NCBI GenBank assembly: GCA_963855995.1
Contig: OY979716.1
Location: 88,747,042-88,811,041 of the forward strand
DNA: 64,000 bases
Direction: 5' to 3'
From: Muricea muricata
Taxonomy: Eukaryota > Cnidaria > Anthozoa > Malacalcyonacea > Plexauridae
A program made the translations under genes and the position numbers. Of this stretch, positions 43,732 to 57,238 are shown in pieces. The notes below the pieces were generated by a model. The model searched no databases and was not told the origin of the DNA. It saw only the letters and a program-made list of their open reading frames with translations. Position 1 is the stretch's first letter. Every line of letters begins with the position of its first letter.

Positions 43732-43935
43732 TTAGCGTTGTTCGGGTGTCCAATGGTCCGAAATGGTAGGCTCGAGCCCCAACTTCTTGTTTTCTTCTCG
43801 CCAGTCGCGTATTCGAAAAAATATTTGCATTCGTCTTTCAAACACCAAACGTCGTTCTTCCTCGTTCAGCAAGTGCATTCTTTCCAACTCTGCAAGCTCT
43901 GCCTGCGTTTGGCACGCGTTTATTTTCTCTTCCAT
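43732..43935 (-). CDS. Small helical ORF upstream of polB
   Basis: From the ATG at 43,935 (MEEKINACQTQAELAEL) the product is a 67-residue charged helix (EEERRLVFERRMQIFFRI) ending TPEQR at a stop. A neighbouring frame continues toward polB (43,638-43,841). It may be a first exon or N-terminal part of polB separated by a frameshift, or a separate small protein. Confidence 0.35.
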   Translation of the reverse strand: MEEKINACQTQAELAELERMHLLNEEERRLVFERRMQIFFRIRDWREENKKLGLEPTISDHWTPEQR

Positions 43936-43939
43936 AACT

Positions 43940-44280
43940 AAACAAAATATTTCGTATAAATTAAAAGTTCGCCTAAAACGTTTCAATTCGCAAATATACT
44001 CTCGGCTATAATAGTACGCTCACCTAAAAGTTTCAGCTCATAAATGTAATAATATATTCTCGAGAACTTCGCTTGCAATAGTTCGAGTTAAGAACAATAC
44101 CTCATATAAATTCAAACAAGCTAAACGTTCTAAAAGTTTCAGTTCACAAATGTAATAACATATTCTCGAGAGTTTCGCTGGTAAAAGTCAAAAATGTTGT
44201 GAAAATACCTCACACAAATTCAGACAAATCAAACGCTTACCTAAAAGTCCCAACTCATAAATGTTTTCTCAATTGTATTC
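43940..44280. repeat. ~115-bp tandem repeats upstream of polB
   Basis: Three diverged copies share CTAAAAGTTTCAGCTCA, then AAATGTAATAATATATTCTCGAGA and CCTCATATAAATTCAAACAA. They occupy the 5' flank of polB and may carry its promoter. Confidence 0.6.
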
Positions 44281-44400
44281 GTTCGAATTGTACTTGCTCG
44301 AATTGAAACACTCCTGCTCGTTCCAAAATTTCCGCGCAATAAAACGGGTTTGTTCGCCCTTTTATCTTTATGTAGTCGTCGTAACCAATTAAAACGTAGA

Positions 44401-44526
44401 ACGTCATATATCTCACGTGAGATCTCCCGTGAGATCTCACGGGAGATTTGACGTGATATCTCCCGGGAGATCTCACGGGAGATTTGACGTGATATCTCCC
44501 GGGAGATCTCACGGAAGATCTGACAT
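44401..44526. promoter_or_regulatory. Palindromic array with TGACGT half-sites upstream of the C2H2 gene
   Basis: Units of CACGGGAGATTTGACGTGATATCTCC repeat here, carrying TGACGT sites at about 44,449 and 44,484 and an ACGTCA at 44,401. The order is inverted relative to the array at 25,321-25,420. A TATAAAA sequence follows at about 44,536, in front of the C2H2 gene. Confidence 0.55.
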
Positions 44527-44646
44527 TAAACCAAAAGTATAAAACTCACTTTACAGTATTGAAAGCATTCATTCAGTAAAACGAAGTGTGTCAAGTGTTT
44601 ACACGGAGAACCTTGACAACTTTCGAAGTGATAGAATATAGTCAAA

Positions 44647-45143
44647 ATGACTTCATCCAATCAAGCAAGCGGCAGTACAAAACAACTCAGAGAGAAGCAA
44701 TACACCGAGGAGCATTATCGTGCAGTCCAGAAACATACTCCAAGACTAACAAACAACACTCCTCCCGTTTGCACAAGTAGGCGAAGCTATGAATTGATAA
44801 TACGTCGACAAGCATCGGACACCGGAAAAACGTTTTTCGAATGCGAAATCTGCGGGAGAGTAACTACGGATTATTCCAATCTAAACAAACATTGCACACT
44901 ACATACGGGAGAAAAACCGTTCAAATGCAACGAGTGCAAAAAGCCTTTTCGTATAGAAGCGATTACGACGTTCATTGTAGAACACACGGCGAAAAGACAA
45001 ACCGCACCACATCGAATCTAAAATCCCATTCGTGTACTCAGAAGATATCGTATGTTTGCTGCATGTGTGAGGAAAAATTCCTTAGCCTGGAAAAGCTAGA
45101 CCGACACTACCAAGAAGAATTACATTTCTACCCACCCATTTGA
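44647..45143 (+). pseudogene. C2H2 zinc-finger accessory protein, frameshifted
   Basis: Starting MTSSNQASGSTKQL, a disordered N-terminus is followed by one complete finger (FECEICGRVTTDYSNLNKHC) and a TGEKPFKCNEC linker starting the next. The frame is lost near 44,940. The neighbouring frame continues FSYRSDYDVHCRTH, and a last finger (YVCCMCEEKFL, LDRHYQEELH) ends at 45,143. It lies at the right end of the Polinton, transcribed outward, mirroring the RING gene at the left. It probably binds DNA. It could instead be an adjacent unrelated gene. Confidence 0.6.
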
Positions 45144-45335
45144 GGAATAAAACACTCCGTATATTACTTAAGTTTTTCCTTCCGAACAGTTACGCTTCAC
45201 GAACGTATAGTTTACATATGAACAATCAGTTTTCGTTCATATATAAAATAAACATTTTTTACATTTAAATACTATCTCTCTGTGTGTTTTTTTACACTTA
45301 AGGTTCACACCCCGTTCACTATCACCCTTACCTTA

Positions 45336-48039
45336 TAGGCCGTAGGATGAGCGTCCAAAAGATGCAATTCCGTTGCACCCCTCGTGGAACTACATAATTT
45401 TCACACGATTGGGTAGATAAAAACTCACTTTATTAGAATCCACTGCTCCCCAAGCGAAACAAGTGCACACTTGGGAAAAAATTCCCTCCACAGTTTGTTA
45501 ATTTCGCGCTTTGAAATATTCGAACCGCCATTGTTTTGGTGACAAATACGCATGCTCACGTCATCCAATCTCCCACTGTGCACGCGCATTTAACAAAAAT
45601 GGATTTTCCCTGTGGGTTTTCCCCCATTTACTATGTCAAAACCACAAATAGAAGACATGGAATAGAGCTCAAAATTTGTAATATTAACAAATAAACACAC
45701 GCTCTTAAATATTTCCCATAACGCACTGAAAACTACGCTTGCTAGTATGCTAAATTATTTCAATTGATTTATTGAAATATTGGTTTTAACATTCTAAGGG
45801 ACTGGTTGTGAAGTATTGGGGGGGGGGTTAATTATTAAAAGGCTAATTTTGTGTGGCCCACCCCTGATTTTCCTACAAAATTTTCATGACCCACCCCTAT
45901 TTGTGACTTGAAAAATTCATGACCCACCCCGCAATTTTCATAGCCCCCTCTATACTTTATGACCAGTCCTTAATTCAATACAAATTTGTGTGAGGTAAAA
46001 ACCCACATGTATCAAACAGGATGGATGGTAGATAAATATACATACAACTATAAATAATAATTATATATACAATTCCCACGATCAAGGAACAAATTAAATA
46101 TTTCGATAAATTAAAACCTCAGCTTAACTTAAAAAACATTGTCACGGAAAGCAAAAGGATTTCCTATTATTTGATGCAGGGGCAGTCAACGATCGATAAT
46201 TGGGGCAAATGTGTGTGCTAATATTCATATATTCGTGTTAACAGACTGTAAAAACAATTGATTTAAAAAATAAATAATGCAGAACACGAATATAAATAAT
46301 ACGACAAACATTTTCACGCAACAATGTTTCCCAGTTTGTCCCAGGCTTTAAGTTATATTTTTTAAAAAACCTCTGGCTGAATCTTTAATGTATTATTGAA
46401 TAACTATGCAAGGTATGTTTGGCTTAATTTAAATTGTGCATTCCATCTATCACAAGTCTGTTCCATGGATACCAATCTTGAATTTCAATTGATGTTTGTT
46501 TGGTGCTGTTCTTACCCTCGATTGGCACATCTCGCTTAAAGTTGGCTCTGAAGAGAATCCGCAAGTCCAAGCCAACATATTATAATGTTCACATGGGACT
46601 ACTTTTTGCACATTATCATTGTCAAATCAGATGCCCATGGTGGCCAAGGAAAATTTAGTTTTGGTATTTCTTGGACTTTTTCATGAAGAATCATTGAAGC
46701 ATTGTATAGAATTTGTAACACATTAACTTCAGAATTGTTCTCAGTTTCTGTGTCAGAATTCAGATTTTAATCATGAATGGTACAGTTTTCTTTATCCTTG
46801 TTTTCAGACTTATTTGACATATGTTCTTCAACCAATTCAGAAAAATCCAAATTTTCAAGATTTACAATCTCACAAACATTTCTCAGTTTAGAAACACAAA
46901 ATACAAGTTAGGGGTAGCTTTTCATCAGTCGTTGCTTGAGTTTAAATGCTCTATATTTAGATGCATCCACATTCTCGATGACTTTTGCAATGGTAACAAA
47001 TTTCTCCAGAATGTCTTTCATGTACAATATTTTCTTATCTCCAATTATCTCTGTCTCTATTACTTCCTTACAGAAAACATCATCTTTGTGATAGCAGACT
47101 TCCAGTGCTACACAGTCTTTCCCCCAAATTTGCACAAGTATCTGTTCATCATTCTTTCTCTCGGCAGCTCTACGTAAAAGACCAGCATCAGTTCTTTCTG
47201 CCAACATCCACATGTCCATATAACGCTAGAATTACTGTATATATACCTATCAAAGTGCCCCCTACCTTGTCGAATGAAAACCAAGCTAAGAAGTGTCTCT
47301 CCCACAAATAATACATACATATCTCTGGAAGCACATGCGCGTTTGTTTGTGGCAAGGTGGCTCTACTTCAGGTGATACTTCGGTAAAAGTTGGGCCTTTG
47401 CCCTTTAGAGCTAGTTCTTTCACCCTTTTCCTCCTTTCCCTGTTGTCTGCGGATCTTCCCTTCATCACAAAATGTCTTCCAGCATTTCATATGATGGAAC
47501 CATTCTAAATTAATGCTGTCAGGATTCTTCTCCATTTACGAAGTGACAGATCCGTCATCGATGTTCTCATACGATTTTTTAGCTATTTCAGCTTGTTGAC
47601 AATTAAGTTTGGCCCATTTGGACCTACACTCAAGACATTTTTTAAGCCTTTGGCGTGTAACTTTGCAAAGTTGCTCCGTAGCGCCCTCAAAATGCAAAAA
47701 TATATATAGATATCTTATTATAGATATCTTCAGCCATGATTATTTTGCATAACAAAATTCGCACATCGTGTGCGTTTGTGCGCCTGCGCAGTGGGAGCTT
47801 AGCTGATGTGCGCATGCGTATTTGTCACCAAAACAATGGCGGTTCTAATATTTCAAAGCGCAAAATTAACAAACTTTGGAGGGAATTTTTCCCAAGTGTG
47901 CACTTGTTTCGCTTGGGGAGCAGCGGATTCTAATAATGTGAGTTTTTATCTATCCATTCGTGTGAAAATTATGTAGTTCCACGAGGGGTGCAACGGAATG
48001 CGTTTTCAAACTTCTTTTGGACGCTCATCCTACGGCCTA
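45336..48039. mobile_element. 2.7-kb TIR element with TTA duplication (Academ-like)
   Basis: TAGGCCGTAGGATGAGCGTCC at the left is repeated in inverse at the right. The inverted repeats extend about 250 bp with high identity (shared GTTGCACCCCTCGTGGAACT, CCCCAAGCGAAACAAGTGCA, CGCCATTGTTTTGGTGACAA). TTA flanks both sides (45,333-45,335 and 48,040-48,042). Inside is a minus-strand remnant of a zinc-module protein. A 3-bp duplication fits Academ (3-4 bp) or PIF/Harbinger; the internal remnant favours Academ. Confidence 0.8.
46908..47468 (-). pseudogene. Zinc-module protein remnant within the TIR element
   Basis: Two minus-strand pieces, 47,286-47,468 (ending CIICGRDT) and 46,908-47,219 (MDMWMLAERTDAGLLRRAAERKN, then DCVALEVCYHKDDVFC), form a CxxC..YHxxxxC module. 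This is the same style as the N-terminal part of the XPG-nuclease-like gene at 14-17.8 kb (CLFCG..AKYHGNC). The rest of the gene is missing, so this element is a deletion derivative. Confidence 0.55.
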
Positions 48040-48042
48040 TTA

Positions 48043-51000
48043 TGACCCCCTCTTGCACTGTCATTTCAATGATGTCATCCTGAATCTATAATGACCTCTC
48101 AGAGGAGGTTGGACAGCTGTCACGTGACATTTTTCGACCAATGGTACTACAGTACGTTATTTTCTGAGCGCTAGCAAGAGGCCAGTCGACTAGAAAATAA
48201 GCATCAGGCTTAAAAACATCTAAATATTTCGCGTTTTGATGTAATTTCACATTCGAATACCATTCAGAACGTTTTAACAACAATTGGTGGACCCACAAAC
48301 GAAATATTGTGTAAGTATAACATCCTTTACTACCTTAATTCCGTTCTTGAAGAGAGTGCTATGTCGTCATGTGATTACCCAAATCCGTTTTGGGTGTCAA
48401 TTTTCAAAAGCAAAAATCTCGAATTTCCATGGTTTGATTTCGCTCATTTTTACGTATATGCTAGATCAAACACTTATCTTTCGTTTAAACTGTCGGAACC
48501 CATCAGAACCTCTCACCGTTTTCGAGATATTTGCCTTTGAAATTTGCCTATCATTTTTCGCGCGGTAAATTTGGTATACACGCCGGTCATTTTTGCACGC
48601 GAAATTGCAGATTCAGAATGAGCCGATTTTTTTCGCAACCGTGCGGCAATTTCTGGAGCTTGGTAACGAATTTGAGATTTAGAAAATTCCTCAATTTCAT
48701 CGAGTCAATCCTCGTGCGCGTTTTCCTGGAGGGCTATCTGATGGTAATAGGGAGAAAGAGGGTTTCTCGTGGATTAAAATGATATCTATATTGCCATGGT
48801 TACGTGCATCGTCTTTCAACTGCAAGGCTTCTTGCTGGAGGCATTTCGCGCAATGGCGACTTTTAGAACGATGTTGTAAAAATGTAACAACTTCGGCTTG
48901 TATAGCTTCCTTCGTTCGGTCTTCTTTTCATTTAGTTTTTGGTTTGCAGACAAGTCAAGACATCTAATAAAGTTTGTATGTTTTTTGTTTTTGAAAAAAT
49001 CTGATGGTAAATGAGATGGTAAATGAGAGATTCGGTGTTTACAAATATAATGCAAGAAAAGTTTCAGTGCGCTGGTGTTGAAGATAAGGGCCAAAAAGCA
49101 AAGAGTACAACTCCAAAACTTGATTGATTAGATGATAAGGCAAGGAACGTATTACAGATGCTGTATTTCTTATGACCACGTCCCTGATTTATGGTATTTG
49201 TGCACTGATTCCATATATATTTTCCCATCTCTCACCACAGAAGTGAATTCTAGCTTATTTTTGAGATTTATGCGCACAGTTAAGCCCTTATGTTTGCTTT
49301 AAGACTTGAGTCGCCCTAATAGATGAACTATATTCACTTAACCTATACTTAAACTATAAACACTGCACTTTGAATGGTGTGAGAAAAATCAATTGTTATT
49401 TAAAAAAATCTGCCAAGCTGAAATTAATATGAAAACTCAGGAGGCAAAATATAAATGCATGTAGTATATGAATATGTTTGCTCAGCTGGCTGCTTGCAAT
49501 TTACACAGCTTCAACATTTTATACCGGTCACCATACTCACTAGCCAAACCATAAATAGTTCATATCCCAACCAATGACAATGGATTTATTGAGAATTGGT
49601 GTTTGCTTTTGCCTGGGATAAACTGGTACTTGATGGCTGTTGCACAAAATAGTATTTGTTGATTATGAATACAATAGGCTGATATACACCTATATAAATA
49701 GTCGATGTAGCATACTTGTTTAGGTGGTCATATATACTTTATGACTTAGCATAAGAGTCATTTGATTTTAACCTTGCCTGCGCCACAGAATATTCATGTT
49801 TCCTATGCAATCAATTAATAAAAATCATGAATTACACTGCTATAGCTAAGCTGTTGCCTTGGCAACTAAAATTAATGGTTGTAAGAGAGATTGTAATTAA
49901 GTACTCTATCAAGGTATTTTATACTGTATGCAGTCTGGTATTAGTGATGTATGCAGTCTGGTCTAGTATCGATCAGTTTGTGTCGTACTGCTATATCAAG
50001 TATATAATATTTATGATCAGACCAAACTAACATTGTCAATGTGTTTTTAGATGATGTTCACCTGGCCATAAGTGCTAGCAAAACCAGTCTTTGGGGGAAG
50101 CTTTCTTTGCTCTTGACCCAAGCAGCTGAGCTTGGCAGAGTTTGACAGTGCTGTAATATACCTAGCCCTTTATTTTAGGTTCAGTAAAAACAACTGGGTG
50201 AATTATGACATGAAGGTCAAGGTCATGCACATTGGGTTAATAAGCCTGATGCATTTCTCAGTTTGTGCCACTACACTGTGTTCAGTCTAACTGCTATTTC
50301 AGTCTGCCCTGCAAAAATATCAACCTGTTCTGGGTTGATGAAAGCATAATTGAAAAATGTTGTGCTGCAGGCCCATATTGTTCAAGGTTGTTGAGCTAAC
50401 AATGCTGAACAATACCGTTGAACTATGTGAGCAGACCAAAATTGTTCAATCCTATTTTAATTAAACCTGAACACAGTAATATTTTTTTGCCATGTGACTA
50501 CTTGTCAACAAACATACCTTACAAAATAAAATTGGATCCCTAATGGGTGAACCCAACCTGCTTTCACTATTTTATAATTACCCGTAATGATAGACACTCG
50601 GTCTTATCTGACAATGGAGGGGTATTCATACACACTAACAATTTAAACCAAGCAAACTATTACAAAAAGACACTGTATTCACCATCTTTTAATAAAAAAT
50701 TGACATTCATGGTGTAAATTATAATAATAAAGCAATAAAGAAATTCTACACACAATTCTGCCAGCTGACACTGTTGAATTGCATTCTGTCATACAATATC
50801 AGAATATCTGACTAATTTTATGAAAGTTTAGAATGTATTTGAAATTATCAGGACCTACATTATGCACAAGTCAGTGTAAACCCCTACTTGCCCCACCTCA
50901 GGCCTTTACTGGGGATTAATAAGGAACTTAATTATGTTCTGCTGTCTTAACCTGCAATATATGTATTGTGAAGCATTAAAAAAAATTACCTTTTATTGGA

Positions 51001-54000
51001 GAATGAGCTTATCAGAATATGAAGAGATATATATCTGATTAATTTTATCAAAGTTTAGAATGTATGGGGAATGAACTGAAACTAAATTATGCACCAGTCT
51101 AATTGAATGATACCAAATCCCCATAATACTCCTGAGGTAGGGAGGGGAAGGGTTTACATTAACTCATGTTATGTACTACACAATAACTTTGTTCTCAACA
51201 TTTGTTGCAACAAACAGCAATGAGGAAAAACTGGTTAACATACCACTCATTGTTTGAAAGCCTTTCACTTTTGGCTAGTCTAATTCAAGTTATAATTATA
51301 ATATATAAATAAAGTACCAAACTAATTTTGGCAGAGCATCAGCCATCAATTGTTGTTTGAACAAAGTGTTGAGAGAAAAACATATTGAGAATGTCTTTCT
51401 GTAAATATTTATTTTTTAGAATCCTTGTGGTTCATTGTACGAAAACCGGAATTAATAGAGCTTGTGGTTTCAACTACAGGCAAATATTGTCTACAAAGCT
51501 ACAAATTCAAATGTACTGATGAACTCACGAACATGTCATTTCAGTTTGTTTTTATGCCTTGAAGCATGATTCAAACATCATCACTTAGATAGAACTCATA
51601 TTTCTTGTTGTCACTTCCTAACTTGTTAACAAAGTTTATCATTTGTATACCGTAACATGACAAGCAGGATTTTCCAAAAATTTTGAAACATTTACTGCAA
51701 TTACTGTCCAACAATTCAGCTCATACCAGTTTACAATTGGTCCATTCTTTACAGAAGATTTACAGAAGACTACGCGGCGTAGCACATGGTCTGACTGTGG
51801 TTCTTGTACAATAATTCCCCAGGAACTTAAATTCCTTTTGTTTTCCGTTACTTTTGCCATAGTTTTGCTTTTTGTTGTTTTTTACTGTGATTCGAGATTA
51901 AGCGCATAAACAAACTTAACAAAGATTTGTTCGCCATTTTGAATTAATACGTATCAGTACTTCGTGTAAGCTTACGTTATTGGATATTTTTCGTGGAATA
52001 ACCGCTGAATTAACGTACAGGCGAAAATACAATTTCGCGTGCAAAAGTATGTCTTTATATCGAGTTAATTTCCCCAATTTCTCGTGAATTTTACTAAATA
52101 ACTTTGATGCTTTGGTGCTAAGTTGTGCTATTGATGCATTTGCAGCAGAATATCTCCCGTATTTGTATTTCAAGAATGTTTAAAAAGTGAAACGTGTTTT
52201 TTTTAAATTTTACAGATTTATGTTTAACTTTTGAGTAACCTGAGATCGTCAGTCTAGTATGGAAAGACTATATTTTATTATTTGGTTTGTTCTGCGGATT
52301 TATAGGTCTTGATGTCAGATTGACAACCGTTTAAACTGAATAAAGAGCAAAATACAGATTTGAAAAAAGGTACGCACATTCACATTTGTTTACTGTAGCT
52401 TTGGGGTCTCCCCTGTCATGCACATTGCATTGCTAGCTTTTGGTTTTCCCCTGGCGACTTGTCATATATTATATTCTAGAATTATGTTCAAAATAGAATA
52501 TTTTTATTTTTTAAATAGAATAGATGAATGGAGCTTTGAAAAGATTTTTGGTCTTCATCATGTTCACAATATTCTTGGGTTTCACAATACCATTATGCAG
52601 TGACCTTGAGTGGGGGTCAACCTCAGTTGAATTTATGCCTATGGTGTAGTAGAATGAGCAAATGATATGAAACTGGATGTTTTAGCAGACCAAAACAAGA
52701 CCAATATATAACATTAGTATTTTCTATATACCATTTAGGCAAGCAATGCTTACCAGGTTCTCTCACAAACTTCATCAAATATTTTACATAGCTTGTGAAT
52801 TAAAATGGAGCTTAACATATGTTTGGTTAATTTGTGTAACATGACTTTTGGCACAAGTCAAATTACATCTCAAAATTACATTACATCTCAAAAATTTATG
52901 GGTCCAGTAAGAAAAAAATTCATTTATTGCAACAAGTATACACACAGAACAATTAGATTTAAAAACAACTTGTGTGTAAACAGATATATTCAGTGTTGTC
53001 ATAACACTAACAATCATTATGATAAACTAGCTTTATTGGACACAATTTACAATCAAACATTTAAGCATTTTACACATCTGATATATATACAATATACTTT
53101 AAAGTCTTTCTAATGTCTATTCTGATGTCTTTTGATATTGAATTACAATAAAATATACATCAATGTAATAATTAATGTAATGAATGTAATGTAAGGAATG
53201 TAGTTTTGACTAAGAAATATGACTGTCTGGTATAACATTTTTTTGAATGAAAAATTATGACTGCTGTATGAGACACATGTCAAATGCACCCCTACTTTCC
53301 CTACATAACAAGCATGCAAAGCTTAACACACATGCCTCAGCTGTTCCTTTTTTATCCAGATTATTTGAAAACACCTAATGCTAAAAATGTCTGCTCTATA
53401 TACTTAATATGTTCAACACAAGCATCAATAATATATATTTCCTGCAGCCATAAGAGTGTTGACACTTGTATAATTCTGAGGCAATAGTGCATAATTATTG
53501 ACCAACATGAGTCCAATCTCCTCCAGATCTAAATCCATAACAATTGTCCCTTTTTCCGGCCAAATAATCTAATATAAACTTGCACTATCTTGTCTTCCCA
53601 AAGAGCAATGTATGCTTGCTCCAAGTTATCTTGGTTGTTTTTTTCGTGGGCAGCACCAATGTTTTTAGATCCTACAAAATGTGTGATCTCTTCATCTTCA
53701 CCACATTCATTATCACTTTCATTGTCACTATCATCTCTATTATTAACATCAAATGCATGAGACGACCTCGTCCCCAGGGTCATCTTTGTGGGCGCGGTGA
53801 GGAAATAGATGACCCTGGTAAAGGCTGTAAAAATCTCCAAGATTCTTGGAGATTTTCGAGCATGCGCCGTCAGTGAATAATTTGGCGCTGACTCAAGTTA
53901 CCACTGGCACAGAGCATTGGCGTGCAAATTTTCGCAATGCATACAGAAATTTACGCTGACATAAAAACAATATTTAAAAGAATGTTTTTAATAATGCAAA

Positions 54001-54559
54001 TGGAATACTTTAGAATATCCGATATATCTTGTTTACCATGTTTGTAAATGCTAGTATGCCGTCAGGCGAGTGAGGCCACTCAGGCCTTTGACAGGCGTAT
54101 ATAAAATTAAAGAACGGGACAAGAGAGTTTGAACCACTGCAGAAATACAACCCTTTACAAGGTATTGTAAATGCTATATAAATATATTATATATTAGAAT
54201 ATTTTGTGATTTAGTTTATATAGAATGTTGACTATGATTGGAATTGATAGCCAGCCCACCACCCAGGTTTATTTACAAACTTGGCTAACAATGTTTATTG
54301 GGTTGCTACCCAATTCCCAACTTTGCATTATTCACATGGTTGGATACCATTGTTCTGGTTTACGGAAAAGTACTTTAGAACAAAAGTAACCCGGTACGAG
54401 TTATTCACTCATATCCACACTCCTATTGCGGAGTTAATTTTGTTTTACATTACGCTGCTCCAAGCTAATATAATAGTAACTAGGCATGTGAGTGATCTCA
54501 AAATGTGAATTGGGTATAAACAAACAGCCAAATTTGTCGATTGTCACAGCAACCTTTTT
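48043..54559. other. Long AT-rich interval without supported gene
   Basis: Many short ORFs show no domain. Noted structure: a diverged direct duplication (around 50,790-50,900 and 51,010-51,170, sharing TCAGAATAT, AAAGTTTAGAATGTAT and ATTATGCAC), an ATGTAATG microsatellite at 53,155-53,205, and a small foldback, CCAGGGTCATCT/AGATGACCCTGG, at about 53,773-53,820. Confidence 0.5.
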
Positions 54560-55361
54560 TTAATTTACTGTACCCATTGCTATGATCTTCCTCGGTTTTT
54601 CCAACCATGCAAAAAAATTAAGCATATCAATTCCGACAAGGGAACTCACTTCAATGTCACTAAAACTTGCATGGCTTCTTTGTGGTTCAATGCGAAAAGG
54701 TCTGAGCTTTCGCAAGTCTTTGAATATAATACTTTCATCTTCATCTGAAGAACATGTGGTATGGCTGTTGGACTGTGAATGAATATGTGCATTCACATCA
54801 AATCTGGCAACAATCTGTTGAACCCCAGCTGCAGACTTTGAAGCTCTTATGATTGCTTTAGGGGTCTTGTTAGCTCCCATTCCCTTGACTATATTCTTAC
54901 TTGTGCAATTGCAGATTTCTTGGGCAGCATCACATTCAATGTTTCTCCCTTTCCCACCTACCTAATTGACAAATCTGCCCCATCGTAACCTGTGAGACAT
55001 TTCTTTTGATAGCAGTACTTCCCCTTGTGCAATGGAAGTATAAACATCTCAATTGCATACTTTGAAAATGTCCCATAGCTTTTGAAGTATTGCAATAACC
55101 GTTTTATGTTTGATGTCATTTCGTTCACCATCACCTTCTGCACATGTATCTATTATCTGCATCAGAAAAACAACTAACTCGATGACATTCAAACCATAAT
55201 ATCTAAAGACAATGTTAACAACTGAATTAATATACTAACCCACAAGTAACAGAGCTGCTGCATTGACAAGTAAAATCATCTGGCATTAGACAAGTAAAAT
55301 TTGGGGCACAATGCAGCTCAATACCTGGGTTAATTTAAGTGTAAATTAACAAGTTAATTTA

Positions 55362-55409
55362 GTATGAGTTAATGATCTGTAAAGTGCTTTACAGATCATT
55401 AACCCATAC
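55362..55409. repeat. Near-perfect palindrome in DUF6589 intron 4
   Basis: GTTAATGATCTGTAAAG, then TG, then its exact inverse at 55,368-55,403. One mismatch later the pairing resumes for GTATG/CATAC. The 17-bp perfect arms could form a hairpin or cruciform. Confidence 0.85.
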
Positions 55410-56535
55410 AAAATTACCTTAGTAATTAATTAGACTGTCTGTTGTATAGTTTCACTTTAAGACTTAAATTCAGGTTCACTGGAATTTCTTATAATTATGT
55501 ACAATTCAATACAGTTATAATGTGTGTACACATGCAAAGTTTGGTGGTGATTGAACATAACCTACATACTGTAGATGGTAAATTTAAATGATTAAGCTGC
55601 AATACACTCCAGTGCAGTCCCTCTTATTTTCTTAGTTGAAAATGCCAATACAAGAACTTTGGAGTTTATTTGGTTAAAACAGCCACATGATTTTATGAAG
55701 ATTACATGATGTCATTGTTATGCACATGATATACAGTATATAAACATAGTACTTGTACCTGACTTTGTCTGTATTATCATTTGTTGTGTCATCACTTTCA
55801 TGGTGAGGAATATCTTGTTTGGCATAATCATGATCTAAGTGAACATGTCCAGTTGACGATCCCTGGGTATTGTGTTGCACTGCCTCCTTATCAGGATCAG
55901 CCATTACAAACTGATCAACAAATTCACCAATGACTGTGTCAAAATATTCTTTTTCCACAGTTGCAGGTGTTTCATTCCTGGTCTGGGCATATGTTTTGTT
56001 GGTTTGCCTTTCATGTCATCTAGGCCCCAGAACTCCATTGCTGCTTCACAAATGTAAGGAGCACCAATGGTAATCAAAAACTGCTCACATCCCTCATAGG
56101 ATTTGATGACTTTATCTGCTGTAACATTCTTTCTGTTCAGTTTCTCTCTAAAATATTTGATTGTACCGATTTCTCTCACAAAGCTGGGTTTGAACAGGCA
56201 ATTATACACAAACTACAAAACAAAGCAAACCACACATAATATATTTTAGATAATGCAATTTTGTGTAACACACTCAGTAATATCATTCAATAGTTATTGT
56301 GATTAAATTTTATGTAAAAATGGTTAGTAAAACCCATACAAGCAACACAGAATGCAATTCATTGATTGCATTGAAATACTGTACGGTATGCATAGGATAA
56401 TCATAGTAAAAACTATGATCATGTTATGATAGGCTTAATGTTGATTTATCCATTATTTGACAGAAGGTACAGTGCCCCCTGCCACTGCTTATCTTTTTAC
56501 TTGTCTAATGACAGAAAATTTTAATTGTTGATAGG

Positions 56536-57075
<540 letters not shown>

Positions 57076-57238
57076 ATTTTTATTATAAATAAATATCATT
57101 GTATCTTGGAGTCGTGGCACTTTTCTTTGTTATTTTATATTAATGTTTAGTCTGTCGAGCAGAGGGAGTATATTTGTTGGATATATATATATATATATAG
57201 CACAAGATGAGAAACACAAGTTACTTCATCGAAATTTT

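Larger units (their letters stand above)
24846..45143. mobile_element. Polinton/Maverick (adintovirus-like) element, degraded
   Basis: A block of about 20 kb has the Polinton gene set: FtsK/HerA-type ATPase, adenovirus-like protease, double-jelly-roll major capsid, penton-like minor capsid, chromodomain integrase and protein-primed PolB, plus small virion-type and accessory ORFs. The limits given are the outermost associated genes. Terminal inverted repeats and the 6-bp duplication were not found. All core genes carry breaks. A LINE (about 28.0-32.94 kb) lies inside it. Confidence 0.9.

Noticed and set aside
24846-45143. Arrays at 25.3 and 44.4 kb as Polinton terminal inverted repeats
   Set aside because: They are inverted and similar, but sequence outside them is not inverted-repeated and accessory genes lie beyond them, so they are treated as regulatory arrays rather than termini.
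53529-53840. 103-codon minus-strand ORF with an acidic stretch
   Set aside because: Its upstream part lies in a small foldback (CCAGGGTCATCT/AGATGACCCTGG) of repeat type, and no domain is visible, so it is not called a gene.
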